Source of the DNA: Desulfurococcales archaeon
Lineage (GTDB): Archaea > Thermoproteota > Thermoprotei_A > Sulfolobales > NBVN01
Assembly: GCA_021160415.1 (NCBI GenBank)
Contig: JAGHCP010000086.1
Coordinates: 1-37,079, forward strand
Direction of reading: 5' to 3'
DNA length: 37,079 nt
The notes beneath the pieces were generated by a model. It saw nothing but the letters and a program-made list of their open reading frames with translations, ran no database searches and had not been told where the DNA came from. Shown piece by piece: positions 15,400-23,629 of the stretch; positions within the stretch are counted from its first letter, which is position 1; every line of letters begins with the position of its first letter. Position numbers and translations under genes: made by a program.

Positions 15400-15518
15400 T
15401 TTTCCTTTCACTCCTCTCAAGCAAAGTTAACTCAGATAGGCAAAGAACCAGGGGGAGCTGTGGTTGGTGAAGTAAGCATTAATTACCTGAGTTCCCCCCA
15501 TTGCTTAAGGGTTGAGGA

Positions 15519-16970
15519 ATGGGTAACATTTACCGGGACTTAGGTAAGGAATTCACGGTGTGGTTTGATTGGGTGTTGAGTGAGGCGGAGATTTATGATT
15601 ACGGCAGGTATCCCGCTAAGGGGATGGGAGTTTGGCTACCGTACGGGTTCAAACTAAGGAAGCATGTTTTGAGCTTGATGCGCGAGCTCCTCGACTCTAC
15701 GGGACATGAAGAGATACTTCTCCCTCTCCTCATCCCAGAAACCATACTGGCTAAGGAATCTGAACATGTTAGGGGTTTTGAAGCCCAAGTGTATTGGGTC
15801 ACTCATGGAGGTCTTGAGCCTCTCGACGTAAAGCTCGCTTTAAGGCCCACTAGCGAAACCTCACTCACCTACATGGAGTCCCTGTGGATTAAGAGCTACA
15901 AGCAACTCCCCAAGAAGTACTACCAAGTTGTAAGCATTTTCAGATACGAAACGAGTGCCACTAGAGCGATGCTTAGGGTTCGGGAGGTCTCGATGTTTAA
16001 GGAGGCCCATACGGTGCATGCAGATTTTTCTGATTCGGAGAGGCAGGTTAAGGAAGCGCTTGAGATTTACAGGAGGTTCTTCGACCAGTTAGGCATCCCT
16101 TACATGGTTTCGAAGAGGCCTGAATGGGACAAATTCGCTGGAGCAATATACACAATAGCTTTCGATACGTTGATGCCTGACGGTAGGGTGCTCCAGATAG
16201 GGACTGTTCATAACTTAGGGCAGAACTTCACGAAGGCCTTTGAGGTGAGGATCCAGAAGAAGGATCAGAGCATCGATTACGCTTGGCAAACGTCGTACGG
16301 AATCTCTGAGAGAGTCATAGCCACCTTATTAGGTGTTCATGGGGATAAGAAGGGCTTGGTGCTGCCCTTCAACGTAGCTCCAGTTCAGATAGTCATAATA
16401 CCCATTCCGGCTGGTAATGCAGAAATGAAGGAAAGGGTGGTGAGGCAAGCGTCAGAGCTGGAAAGGTTGCTGAAGGAAGTCGGTTTCAGAGCGCAAGCTG
16501 ATCTTAGGGAGGACATAACCCCTGGAGAGAAGTTTAATGTGTGGGATCTGAAGGGCGCACCGCTGAGGTTGGACCTAGGGCCTAGGGAGGTGCAGGGAGG
16601 TTACGTGACTCTCTACAGGCGTGACACAGGGCAGAAAATGCGTGTGTCGGTTGATGAGCTACCTGAGAAAATTACTCAGGTGGGGAGAGAGGTTAACGAC
16701 ACATTGAGAGAGAGGGCGTGGAAGGCTTTCAAGTCAAGGATTCTGAGAACTGAGGATTTAGAGGAGGCCAAGAACCATTTGGTTGAGGGAGGGGTGGTTG
16801 AGATTCCTTGGTGCGGGAAACCAGCCTGCGCGGAGAGGGTTGCTGAAATCTTAGGTGCTGAGGCCTTAGGAACTCCTTTAGATGAGGAGGTCGATGCTGG
16901 TAGCGAGTTGAAGTGCCCTATATGTGGGGGTCGTGCCTACACATACATGAGGTACGCAAGGAAGTACTGA
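15519..16970 (+). CDS. proS: Prolyl-tRNA synthetase (archaeal/eukaryotic type)
   Basis: Charges tRNA-Pro. This 483-residue class II synthetase shows motif 2 as FRYETSATRAMLRVREVSMFKEAHT-like sequence (about 142-166), the TVHNLGQNFTKAFE segment, motif 3 around HGDKKGLVLPFNVAP, and an anticodon-binding domain (about 285-400). The C-terminal zinc domain has C-x4-C (CGKPAC) and CPICGG. It ends in a tyrosine, as in archaeal/eukaryotic-type enzymes. There is no bacterial editing insertion. A GGTTGAGG precedes the ATG. Confidence 0.98.
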   Translation: MGNIYRDLGKEFTVWFDWVLSEAEIYDYGRYPAKGMGVWLPYGFKLRKHVLSLMRELLDSTGHEEILLPLLIPETILAKESEHVRGFEAQVYWVTHGGLEPLDVKLALRPTSETSLTYMESLWIKSYKQLPKKYYQVVSIFRYETSATRAMLRVREVSMFKEAHTVHADFSDSERQVKEALEIYRRFFDQLGIPYMVSKRPEWDKFAGAIYTIAFDTLMPDGRVLQIGTVHNLGQNFTKAFEVRIQKKDQSIDYAWQTSYGISERVIATLLGVHGDKKGLVLPFNVAPVQIVIIPIPAGNAEMKERVVRQASELERLLKEVGFRAQADLREDITPGEKFNVWDLKGAPLRLDLGPREVQGGYVTLYRRDTGQKMRVSVDELPEKITQVGREVNDTLRERAWKAFKSRILRTEDLEEAKNHLVEGGVVEIPWCGKPACAERVAEILGAEALGTPLDEEVDAGSELKCPICGGRAYTYMRYARKY

Positions 16971-17007
16971 CGCCGTATCTTTATAACTCCTGACTCCACA
17001 GAATAAA

Positions 17008-17018
17008 GGTTAAAAACC
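17008..17018 (+). promoter_or_regulatory. Candidate TATA box for rps26e
   Basis: GGTTAAAAACC-type AT-rich sequence about 36 bp before the rps26e ATG would give a short leader containing the GGTG ribosome site at about 17037. A second box, CTTTATAA near 16978-16986, could drive an earlier start. Confidence 0.35.
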
Positions 17019-17048
17019 TATACTACACGCAGGTTCAGGTGTTTCGAT

Positions 17049-17336
17049 ATGCCTAAGAAGAGGGAGAATCGTGGCAGGCATAAAGGCGGTAAAGGATCCG
17101 TGAGGATGATTCAGTGTGACAGCTGCGGCCGCCTTGTCCCTGAGGATAAGGCGATATGTATTACGAGGTGGTACTCGCCTGTAGATCCCCAGCTAGCCGC
17201 TGAACTAGAGAAGAAGGGGGCTATTATAGCGAGGTACCCGGTGAGGAAGTGCTACTGCGTCAGCTGTGCTGTGTCTTTAGGAATAGTTAAGGTGAGGTCT
17301 GAGGAGGAACGTAAGGGGATCGTCGGTAGGAGGTAA
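17049..17336 (+). CDS. rps26e: Small-subunit ribosomal protein S26e
   Basis: This 95-residue ribosomal protein is shared by eukaryotes and TACK-type archaea. Signature parts are the basic N terminus KKRENRGRHKGGKG, the zinc pair CDSCG, KAICITRW, and the second pair in RKCYCVSCAVSLGIVKVR. Its presence is one reason to place the genome among crenarchaea and relatives rather than euryarchaea. The next gene has its own TATA-like box, so it may be a single-gene unit. Confidence 0.96.
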   Translation: MPKKRENRGRHKGGKGSVRMIQCDSCGRLVPEDKAICITRWYSPVDPQLAAELEKKGAIIARYPVRKCYCVSCAVSLGIVKVRSEEERKGIVGRR

Positions 17337-17346
17337 AGTATAAAGG
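17337..17346 (+). promoter_or_regulatory. Candidate TATA box for the L44e-S27e-aIF2alpha-Nop10 operon
   Basis: AGTATAAAGG begins at the S26e stop and lies about 42 bp before the GTG of rpl44e. A transcript start near 17367 leaves room for the GAGGGAG ribosome site. Confidence 0.45.
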
Positions 17347-17382
17347 TTTAGTGGGTGGGATAATACCTCAGAGGGAGAAGCC

Positions 17383-17670
17383 GTGAAGATCCCTAAGCGT
17401 ATAAGGACCTACTGCCCGAGGTGCGGGACTCACACAATCCACACAGTAGTTATTTACAAGTCCGGGAAGAGGAGGGCCTTAGCTGAGGGTCAGAGAAGAT
17501 ATGAAAGGAAGAACAAAGGATATGGCAGTAAGAGGAAGCCCGAGCAGAAAAGGTTCGCCAAAGTCACAAAGAAGGTGGTGCTTAAGCTTAAGTGCACTCA
17601 ATGCGGATATATATCGCACAGGAGAGGTATCAGGTTGAAGAAGGCTGAGCTGGTTGAGGTGATTAGGTAA
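17383..17670 (+). CDS. rpl44e: Large-subunit ribosomal protein L44e
   Basis: This 95-residue zinc-binding ribosomal protein near the E site has KRIRTYCPRCGTHTIHTV at the N terminus, a basic middle (YERKNKGYGSKRKPEQKRFAK), and CTQCGYISHRRGIRLKKAEL at the C terminus. The start is GTG after GAGGGAG. The stop overlaps the S27e start (TAATG), so the two are translationally coupled. The L44e-S27e-aIF2alpha-Nop10 order is a widely conserved archaeal operon. Confidence 0.97.
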   Translation: MKIPKRIRTYCPRCGTHTIHTVVIYKSGKRRALAEGQRRYERKNKGYGSKRKPEQKRFAKVTKKVVLKLKCTQCGYISHRRGIRLKKAELVEVIR

Positions 17671-17867
17671 TGAAGAAGAGGAAGATCCTTATACCCATGC
17701 CTAAGTCGAGGTTCATTAAGGTTAGATGCCCTTCCTGCGGGAATGAGCAAGTAATATTTGACCATGCAACCTTCCCTGTGAGATGTTTGGTGTGCGGGAC
17801 ATTACTGGTTAAGCCTACAGGTGGGAAAGCCAAGGTTCTTGGCGAGGTAGTGAAGATTCTGGGTTAA
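17670..17867 (+). CDS. rps27e: Small-subunit ribosomal protein S27e
   Basis: A 65-residue zinc-finger ribosomal protein. RFIKVRCPSCGNEQVIFDHA followed by VRCLVCGTLLVKPTGGKAKV is diagnostic, with cysteines spaced as C-x2-C...C-x2-C. The one-base start/stop overlap with rpl44e puts it in the same operon. Confidence 0.97.
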   Translation: MKKRKILIPMPKSRFIKVRCPSCGNEQVIFDHATFPVRCLVCGTLLVKPTGGKAKVLGEVVKILG

Positions 17868-17914
17868 CCCATAACCCTATTTTCTTCGTTGTAATCTACC
17901 TGAGGCGATCAGAT

Positions 17915-18715
17915 ATGGTTAGGAAGAGAAGGCACTTGCCAAGGGTAGGTGAGTTAGTGATAGGGACCGTTAAGAAGGTCTTCGATTACGGAGCCTACTT
18001 GGACCTTGATGAGTATGGTGGTAAGGAGGCGTACCTTCCTTGGTCTGAGGTAAGCTCTAAATGGGTAAGGGATATCAAGGATTTTGTCCGGGAAGGCCAG
18101 AAAGTAGTAGTTAAGGTAATCAGGGTAGATAAGAGGAAGGGTCATATTGACGTATCGATGAAGAGAGTTAACGCAACAGAGCAGAGGAGGAAAATGCTCG
18201 AGTTTAAGAGAGCTCAGAGAGCAGAGAAAATGCTTGAAATAGCAGCTAAGAAGTTGGGGAAAGGACTTGATGAAGCTTACGAGGAAGCAGGATGGCCTCT
18301 GGAGGATTACTACGGTGAGATCTACGCAGGGCTAGAAGAGGCCGCATACAGAGGTCCAGACGCATTAAGGGATGCAGGTGTCCCTGAGGAATGGATTGAG
18401 CCGCTGATGGAGGAAGTTAAGAAGCACATAAAAGTGAAGAAGGTCAGGATCCGCGGCGTTATAACGGCGTGGAGCACCGCCAGCGACGGTGTTGAGAGAA
18501 TAAGGAAGGTTCTTAAGGAACCCCTCAGCAAGATTGAAGTGCCTTCCGACACTGCCGTAAGGATCTATAGCATCGGAGCCCCGAGATACAGAATCGAAGT
18601 TTCATCTATAGACTACAAGAAGGCTGAGAAAGTTCTATCATCCTACATCGAGAACGCTCAGAGGTTAGCTAAGAGGTCGAGCGTGATCTTCGCTTTTCAG
18701 AGGGAGAAACACTGA
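17915..18715 (+). CDS. aif2a: Translation initiation factor aIF2 subunit alpha
   Basis: Part of the aIF2 heterotrimer that delivers initiator Met-tRNA. The 266 residues contain an N-terminal S1 domain (about 10-85: GELVIGTVKKVFDYGAYLDLDEYGG, EGQKVVVKVIRVDKRKGHIDVSMK), a helical middle (about 90-170), and an alpha/beta C domain (VRIRGVITAWSTASDGVERIRKVL). The C domain binds aIF2gamma. The Ser51-type phosphorylation loop of eukaryotes is not evident. The stop overlaps the Nop10 start by one base. Confidence 0.97.
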   Translation: MVRKRRHLPRVGELVIGTVKKVFDYGAYLDLDEYGGKEAYLPWSEVSSKWVRDIKDFVREGQKVVVKVIRVDKRKGHIDVSMKRVNATEQRRKMLEFKRAQRAEKMLEIAAKKLGKGLDEAYEEAGWPLEDYYGEIYAGLEEAAYRGPDALRDAGVPEEWIEPLMEEVKKHIKVKKVRIRGVITAWSTASDGVERIRKVLKEPLSKIEVPSDTAVRIYSIGAPRYRIEVSSIDYKKAEKVLSSYIENAQRLAKRSSVIFAFQREKH

Positions 18716-18882
18716 TGAGATTCCTAATGAGGAAATGCCCCAAGTGTGGAAGGTATACATTAAGTGATAGATGCCCAGTCTGCGGGGAAGCAACTATTGT
18801 TGCTCATCCCCATAGGTTTTCCCCGCAGGATAAGTACGTTCGTTACAGGATATTAATGAAGTACCTTTCCGAGAGGGCTTAA
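18715..18882 (+). CDS. nop10: H/ACA ribonucleoprotein protein Nop10
   Basis: A 55-residue component of the H/ACA pseudouridylation particle, binding Cbf5. It begins in a TGATG overlap with the aIF2alpha stop. The translation opens MRFLMRKCPKCGRYTL, with the second zinc pair CPVCG, then the Nop10 signature AHPHRFSPQDKYVRYR and a C-terminal helix ending LSERA. The four cysteines (8, 11, 20, 23) form the ribbon found in archaeal Nop10. It is too short for many gene callers and easily missed. Confidence 0.96.
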   Translation: MRFLMRKCPKCGRYTLSDRCPVCGEATIVAHPHRFSPQDKYVRYRILMKYLSERA

Positions 18883-18887
18883 TTTGA

Positions 18888-19499
18888 TCACCAAGGGTTA
18901 TCCTTCATTTTCATCCAATACGCCACTAGATTGGTAAGCGGATGAAGCACCAATACTAGATACGTCGCTATAAGCAAGTCGTACGGCTTAATCACACCCT
19001 CCAACTCATTTAGGGGGAGGGTGAATAAGTAAGCCACGTAAAGAAAGGAAAGCTGGTCAAAAGGTATGAAAGGATCGCCGGGCTCCAGGTTTAACCTCCT
19101 TTTAAGGAAGGAATTAAGTAAATCCCCCATCATAGCTCCTAAACCCATGAGGAACCCATAAACGATCCAGAGGGAGTATCCAGTAATAGCTGAGTATATC
19201 GCCCCAACCACTGTCCCAGTAATTGTTCCTGCAGCTACACCTTCCCAACTCTTATTGTCTCCGAACACCCTCCTCCCGTCAAGGAAGGTTCGCCCGCCAT
19301 CAACAGGTGTAAATCTCCGTTTCCGGAGGATATTCCTCATAACTAAGGGTGCCGAGTTAGCAGTCAAAGCGGGGAGGAAAAGAAGGGCAGCTCTAATAAG
19401 TAACCAAACAAACGTGTTGCCAGTTCCCCAGAGATTCAGCAAGCTTCCCCCCTTTCCATAACCAACTTCAGGATCACCTTTAAGTATTCCAGCATTCAA
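18888..19499 (-). CDS. carS: CDP-archaeol synthase (CTP:2,3-di-O-geranylgeranylglycerol-1-phosphate cytidyltransferase)
   Basis: Activates the archaeal diether lipid precursor with CTP at the membrane. The protein has about five membrane helices. The CDP-alcohol synthase motifs are present: LPALTANSAPLV, the GRRVFGDNKSWEG loop (about 75-87), MGDLLNSFLKRR, and PFDQLSF. The 203-residue frame is longer than the usual ~170 residues. The N-terminal 19 residues look polar and atypical, and a TTG/CTG pair after GGGGGGA at about codon 20 may be nearer the true start. It converges with Nop10 with only 5 bp between stops. Confidence 0.93.
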   Translation of the reverse strand: MNAGILKGDPEVGYGKGGSLLNLWGTGNTFVWLLIRAALLFLPALTANSAPLVMRNILRKRRFTPVDGGRTFLDGRRVFGDNKSWEGVAAGTITGTVVGAIYSAITGYSLWIVYGFLMGLGAMMGDLLNSFLKRRLNLEPGDPFIPFDQLSFLYVAYLFTLPLNELEGVIKPYDLLIATYLVLVLHPLTNLVAYWMKMKDNPW

Positions 19500-19537
19500 G
19501 ATTTCGTCGAGCTTAATCTGTTACGGGGAGTGGAGAG

Positions 19538-20164
19538 TTGCTGCGTGGTAAGGGCTTCCCACCGACGATAGTGGTGTGCGATCCGAGGTTATTTAGGAAT
19601 GTAGCGGAAGTGCTTAGAACTTTGAAGGTTGATTTCAGAGTCCCTGAAAGCCTCCCACTACGCATGGATGAAGGTACGGTGATTGCCGATGATGAGTGCA
19701 GATCCTACGTGGAGGGATCTGCACAGATCTACGTCGTAAACAGGGCGAATGTCTGGAAGATCGCTTTACTTATCGCGGGTCGTAGGGGGAATACTTTGCA
19801 GGTGGGTATTGACCTAGGCAGCAAAATAGCGTACGTGGCTCTCCTAGATGACTTGCTTTTACGGTATGGATACGTTGAAAGCTCGGAGGAGTTAGCTAGT
19901 GAGGTGGGCGAATTAGTTGACTTGCTATCACCTAAGAATACGATAATTAAGGTAGGGTCTCCTGAAAGGCGGTTGAGTCAGGAAGCTAGGAGAATTGCTA
20001 AACTGATGCCTCAGAGGAACTGCGAAGTTTACGTAGTGAATGAAGAAAGAAGTAATAAGGCCTTAGCTATCCTGCGGTCGGCCTACCCCGAAATAAAAGG
20101 TGTTGCTAAAGATATCATAGCGGCACTCAATATTGCGTTAAGAGACGGTGTGAAGATTCGGTAG
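19538..20164 (+). CDS. RNase H-fold (RuvC/YqgF-like) protein of unknown function
   Basis: I do not recognise a named family for this 208-residue protein, but residues about 86-205 read as an RNase H-like nuclease fold. QVGIDLGSKIAYVALLD carries a candidate first Asp (D92), NTIIKVGSPE is the fourth strand, EVYVVNEERSNKA offers the Glu (E169/E170), and VAKDIIAALNIALRDG the last Asp (D192). This order and spacing resemble RuvC and YqgF. Residues 1-85 form a separate alpha/beta region (TIVVCDPRLFRNVAEVL). The start is TTG after GGAG. It is divergent from carS and converges with rsmA. Whether it cuts DNA or RNA is unknown. Confidence 0.7.
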   Translation: MLRGKGFPPTIVVCDPRLFRNVAEVLRTLKVDFRVPESLPLRMDEGTVIADDECRSYVEGSAQIYVVNRANVWKIALLIAGRRGNTLQVGIDLGSKIAYVALLDDLLLRYGYVESSEELASEVGELVDLLSPKNTIIKVGSPERRLSQEARRIAKLMPQRNCEVYVVNEERSNKALAILRSAYPEIKGVAKDIIAALNIALRDGVKIR

Positions 20165-20200
20165 GAATAGGTTCTGATGGCTATACTCAGGAGCAGTCTT

Positions 20201-21028
20201 TCAGCACTTACCGCTTCTCAGCAGGTCGTCGTAGATCTTCAAGAGTTGGGGAGGTGAGAGTTGATAAACACGGAGCTTTCTAATGTCGTCAGCGACATCC
20301 GTCTTTACGCAGTGAAAGGTTTCCCTCAAAACCTTTCCAAGGACCTTTCTCCTCTGCGTGAATAGATCCCTAAGGAAACGCTCATACCCCAGCATAGATG
20401 GTGACCATTCCCGGAATCTCTTCAGAACGATCAGTGTGGAGTTCACTTTAGGTCTTGGGAAGAAGCTCTCAGGCGGGAAGGTCCTGACCCTCTCCACGCT
20501 CATAAAGCTATTCACAAACGCCGTGAGCCTGCCGTATTTCCTATCCCCAGGCGGTGAAGTGAGCCTATCAGCGACTTCCTGCTGAACCATTATAGCAGCC
20601 GCCTTAGCCGCTGACTTAACTATTCCAGCTATCAGAGGGCCCGTTATCTTATATGGGGTGTTTGATACGATAGTGTCGCATAGATGACCTCCAGATATGA
20701 TGTGAAGCCCGTCGCCGCCTACGATATGCACATTAAGTAAGTCGCTCACATAACCTTTTAGGTACGGTAGTAGCCTAAGGTCTAACTCCACAGCTATGAC
20801 GTTACTGCAGGACCTCCTGATGAACCGGGTTAGGAATCCTAACCCCGCCCCAATCTCAACGCAGCTCTTAGGTCTTAACCCCTCAAGGGCCGAGATGAAA
20901 GCCTCCCCTATGCCGCAGTCCTTCATGAGGTGTTGCCCTTCTCTCTTTAGTAAGCGCAACTCCCTTCTCAGCTTGCTAAGTGCTGCCTTCATAAGGCGGC
21001 ACTCTTCCCGAAGTTCGGATTCAAGCAT
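20201..21028 (-). CDS. rsmA: 16S rRNA dimethyladenosine transferase RsmA/KsgA (Dim1)
   Basis: Dimethylates two adjacent adenosines at the 3' end of 16S rRNA late in 30S assembly. The 275 residues show GQHLMKD (motif X), VEIGAGLGFLT (motif I), AVELD, GGDGL, and the catalytic loop as SNTPYKIT rather than the common NLPYxIS. The C-terminal part has the FPPESFFPRPKVNSTLIVL signature. An extra ~28-residue helix precedes motif X. The gene is divergent from the polynucleotide-kinase gene with a 40-bp gap. Confidence 0.93.
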   Translation of the reverse strand: MLESELREECRLMKAALSKLRRELRLLKREGQHLMKDCGIGEAFISALEGLRPKSCVEIGAGLGFLTRFIRRSCSNVIAVELDLRLLPYLKGYVSDLLNVHIVGGDGLHIISGGHLCDTIVSNTPYKITGPLIAGIVKSAAKAAAIMVQQEVADRLTSPPGDRKYGRLTAFVNSFMSVERVRTFPPESFFPRPKVNSTLIVLKRFREWSPSMLGYERFLRDLFTQRRKVLGKVLRETFHCVKTDVADDIRKLRVYQLSPPQLLKIYDDLLRSGKC

Positions 21029-21068
21029 CGATTTATAGAAACTTTCCAGATTTTAAAGGGTCTTTGAA

Positions 21069-22340
21069 GTGTATCTCACCCTGAAGAAGGGAGATGTGGT
21101 GAGAGTTTCGGGACCTGCTAAAGTCACCGTTGCTTCTGGGGAGGTCCTTCTTCTCGGAGCAACGTACGTTGAGGGAGCGTCACTAACTATACACAGGTTC
21201 AGGAGTTACGCAATGCTCGCCTTAAGGGATTCGACCTTAGACATCAGGGTCGGGGAAGGCGGTGAGGCGGCGAAGGTGGGTCCTTCCGATGAAGTCGTCG
21301 TAGAATGGTTGAGGATTGCTGAGTCATTGTGGAGCTACTACTCCGAGGAGGGCTCACTGAAAGTTGTTATAGTGGGCCCCGTGGAGTCAGGGAAAACATC
21401 TTCAGCTGCATTTATATCAAACTACTTCACGAGTCGAGGTGAGACTGTCTACCTCCTAGAGGCAGATGTGGGTCAGGAAGACCTCGCTCTCCCGGGCACT
21501 GTGGCTCTGAAGAAAGTCACCGAAACATTCCTGTGGCAGAGGGAGTTAGGGCATGACGTCCTAAGGTTCGTGGGCTGCATCGCCCCCCACGTCTGCAAGG
21601 ATGAGATTCTCTGCGCCGTCAGCGATCTCTCTAGGCTTGTACCTGAGGGAGCTCCGTTAGTAGTAAACACCGACGGCTGGATCAGCGGCGTTAAGGCCCT
21701 TATGTTTAAGGCGGGTATGATTAGGTGGTTGAGACCAACCCACATACTTGTAACTGATGTCGACGCCTACACCTTCATGCGGTCCGCATCTCTAGGCGCT
21801 GAAGTGCTATATCTCCCGCCGCCCAAGGTAATCAGAGAACGGGATAGGGCGGCCCGTAGGTACTTGAGGAGAGATCTCTACAGGAAGTATTTCCTGGACT
21901 CACGCGTTATTGAGGTTTCGTTAAGTAAGGTCCCATTTATGAAGTCAAGGATTTTCGGCGGCGCTGAAATACCGCGAGGATTGGTTGAGGAGGTCATTCC
22001 TCAGCTGAAGGGAGCCGGGAAGATCCTCCGCGCCTCAAAACTGGGTGACTCGGTTTATGTCCTAACCGAGAACAGGGTTAAGGAGCAGCACTTTACAGAA
22101 GGTGTTAAGGCATATTTCTTCACACCTCAAGACCTACGCGGTTGCTTAGTAGGTCTTGTGGGCCGAAAATATGAAGATGTGGGCGTGGGGATAATTGAGT
22201 CCGTGAAGTTAAGGAATGGGGAAGTGGTTCTAAAGATCAAAACACCTGTTAAAGATGAGGTGAGGGGGCTCATAGCCGGTTATATTAGGCTTGGGAGTGA
22301 GTATCAAGAAGTGGGTGGTGAGAAGGGATGCTTTATCTGA
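21069..22340 (+). CDS. Clp1/Grc3-type polynucleotide 5'-kinase
   Basis: This 423-residue protein has a beta-rich N-terminal domain (1-80), a P-loop kinase domain and a C-terminal beta domain (about 310-415), the layout of Clp1/Grc3/NOL9. Key parts are the P-loop GPVESGKT (103-110), the switch region LLEADVGQEDLALPGTV, and VVNTDGWISG. Archaeal homologues phosphorylate 5'-OH ends of RNA and DNA; an RNA repair or tRNA/rRNA processing role is inferred. The start is GTG. Its end overlaps the UbiD-like gene by 13 nt, so it shares an operon with the isoprenoid genes. Confidence 0.9.
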   Translation: MYLTLKKGDVVRVSGPAKVTVASGEVLLLGATYVEGASLTIHRFRSYAMLALRDSTLDIRVGEGGEAAKVGPSDEVVVEWLRIAESLWSYYSEEGSLKVVIVGPVESGKTSSAAFISNYFTSRGETVYLLEADVGQEDLALPGTVALKKVTETFLWQRELGHDVLRFVGCIAPHVCKDEILCAVSDLSRLVPEGAPLVVNTDGWISGVKALMFKAGMIRWLRPTHILVTDVDAYTFMRSASLGAEVLYLPPPKVIRERDRAARRYLRRDLYRKYFLDSRVIEVSLSKVPFMKSRIFGGAEIPRGLVEEVIPQLKGAGKILRASKLGDSVYVLTENRVKEQHFTEGVKAYFFTPQDLRGCLVGLVGRKYEDVGVGIIESVKLRNGEVVLKIKTPVKDEVRGLIAGYIRLGSEYQEVGGEKGCFI

Positions 22341-23620
22341 GCGATTTAATTGATAGACTGAATAACATGGGGGCTCTAATCAGACTTAAGGATAGAATTT
22401 CATTCGAGCTTGAACCAACACGAAGGATCAAAGAAGCTGAGAACCTTAGGAAAGCCATTGAATTCGAGGTTAGCGGGTCAAATCTTAAAGTCGTGAGTAA
22501 TGTTGTTGGCGACCGTTCAACTCTATACTGGTTGATGGGTGTTTCTGGTGATGGGGAAGCATATGAGAAGCTCCTCAAGAGCTTAGAAGGGGGAGGGCAA
22601 GCATCATTTATTGAGGAATCATTCAGCGATTACTTTAAGCCTTATGGCGGGTCGTTTGAGACCTTACCCGCTATAAAGTTCTTTAAGGGTGATGGCGGCA
22701 GGTACATAACGTCGTCGATACTGGTTGCGAAGGTCCCAGGGGAGGACTCGTTTAACGCTTCAGTGCACAGACTCATGTTAATTCCAGGGAAAGGCTTCGC
22801 GGTGAGGTTAGTACCCAGGCACCTGTATAGAATATACACAGAGAATGTTCGCAGCGGTATGGAAACACCTGTGGCCGTTATGATTGGATGCGACCCTCTT
22901 CTTCTACTTTCTGCGTCCACCTCACCGCCTTACGGCCAATTTGAGTTCGGGGTGTACGGGTCGTTGATGAGTGAAGATGTGGTGGTAAGTTACACACCTA
23001 AGTACGGTCTCCCCGTCCAGGTGTCGGCGTCTGTGGTTATTGAGGGGAGAATATCTAAGGAGTTAGTGGATGAGGGTCCCTTCGTGGATCTATTAAACCT
23101 TTATGACGGTGTAAGGAAGCAGCCCTTAATTAAGGTAGACGGTATTTACATCAATAAGGCCTCAGAGCCCTTGTTTCACGCAATTCTTCCAGGGGGTAAT
23201 GAACACAAGCTCCTTATGGGTTTCCCTAAGGAGGCAAGTATCTGGGATGCTGTAAGGAAGGCTGTTCCTAAGGTTCACAAAGTGAGGTTAACGGCTGCTG
23301 GAGGTGGATGGTTGCATGCAGTGATTTCAATAACGAAGAACGTTGACGGGGATGCCAAAACCGCAATAATGGCCGCCTTCGGTGCACACCCTAGTTTGAA
23401 GCACGTGGTTATTGTCGACGAGGATATTGACCCTGATAGTAGCTATGACGTTGAGTGGGCGATAGCGACGAGGTTTCAAGCAGATAGAGACTTAGTAATC
23501 ATTAAATCGGCAAGGGGGTCTACGCTGGATCCTAGCGCCGCTGATGGCGTCACAGCTAAAATGGGTTTGGACGCTACAGCCTCCATAAGGGAAAAGGGGA
23601 AATTCATGAGGCCTTCCTGA
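22328..23620 (+). CDS. UbiD-family decarboxylase, probable anhydromevalonate phosphate decarboxylase
   Basis: This 430-residue UbiD-fold protein has the prenyl-FMN pocket segment NASVHRLMLIPGKGFAVRLVPRHLY (about 143-167, with N143 and R148), the ASVVIEGRIS strand, DEGPF around 248-252, and HPSLKHVVIVDEDIDP near 375. It sits directly before both aconitase-X subunits. In archaea, aconitase X is phosphomevalonate dehydratase and the UbiD homologue decarboxylates trans-anhydromevalonate 5-phosphate to isopentenyl phosphate. The substrate is therefore inferred from context; the alternative is an aromatic-acid decarboxylase. It needs prenylated FMN from UbiX, which is not in the window. Confidence 0.85.
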   Translation: MLYLSDLIDRLNNMGALIRLKDRISFELEPTRRIKEAENLRKAIEFEVSGSNLKVVSNVVGDRSTLYWLMGVSGDGEAYEKLLKSLEGGGQASFIEESFSDYFKPYGGSFETLPAIKFFKGDGGRYITSSILVAKVPGEDSFNASVHRLMLIPGKGFAVRLVPRHLYRIYTENVRSGMETPVAVMIGCDPLLLLSASTSPPYGQFEFGVYGSLMSEDVVVSYTPKYGLPVQVSASVVIEGRISKELVDEGPFVDLLNLYDGVRKQPLIKVDGIYINKASEPLFHAILPGGNEHKLLMGFPKEASIWDAVRKAVPKVHKVRLTAAGGGWLHAVISITKNVDGDAKTAIMAAFGAHPSLKHVVIVDEDIDPDSSYDVEWAIATRFQADRDLVIIKSARGSTLDPSAADGVTAKMGLDATASIREKGKFMRPS

Positions 23621-23629
23621 GGTGGCGAT

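Noticed and set aside
15371..15518. A possible C/D box small RNA upstream of proS (GGTGAAGT followed by CTGA).
   Set aside because: The C box deviates from RUGAUGA and no second C'/D' pair is present. The stretch is adequately explained by tRNA-Asp and proS promoter elements.
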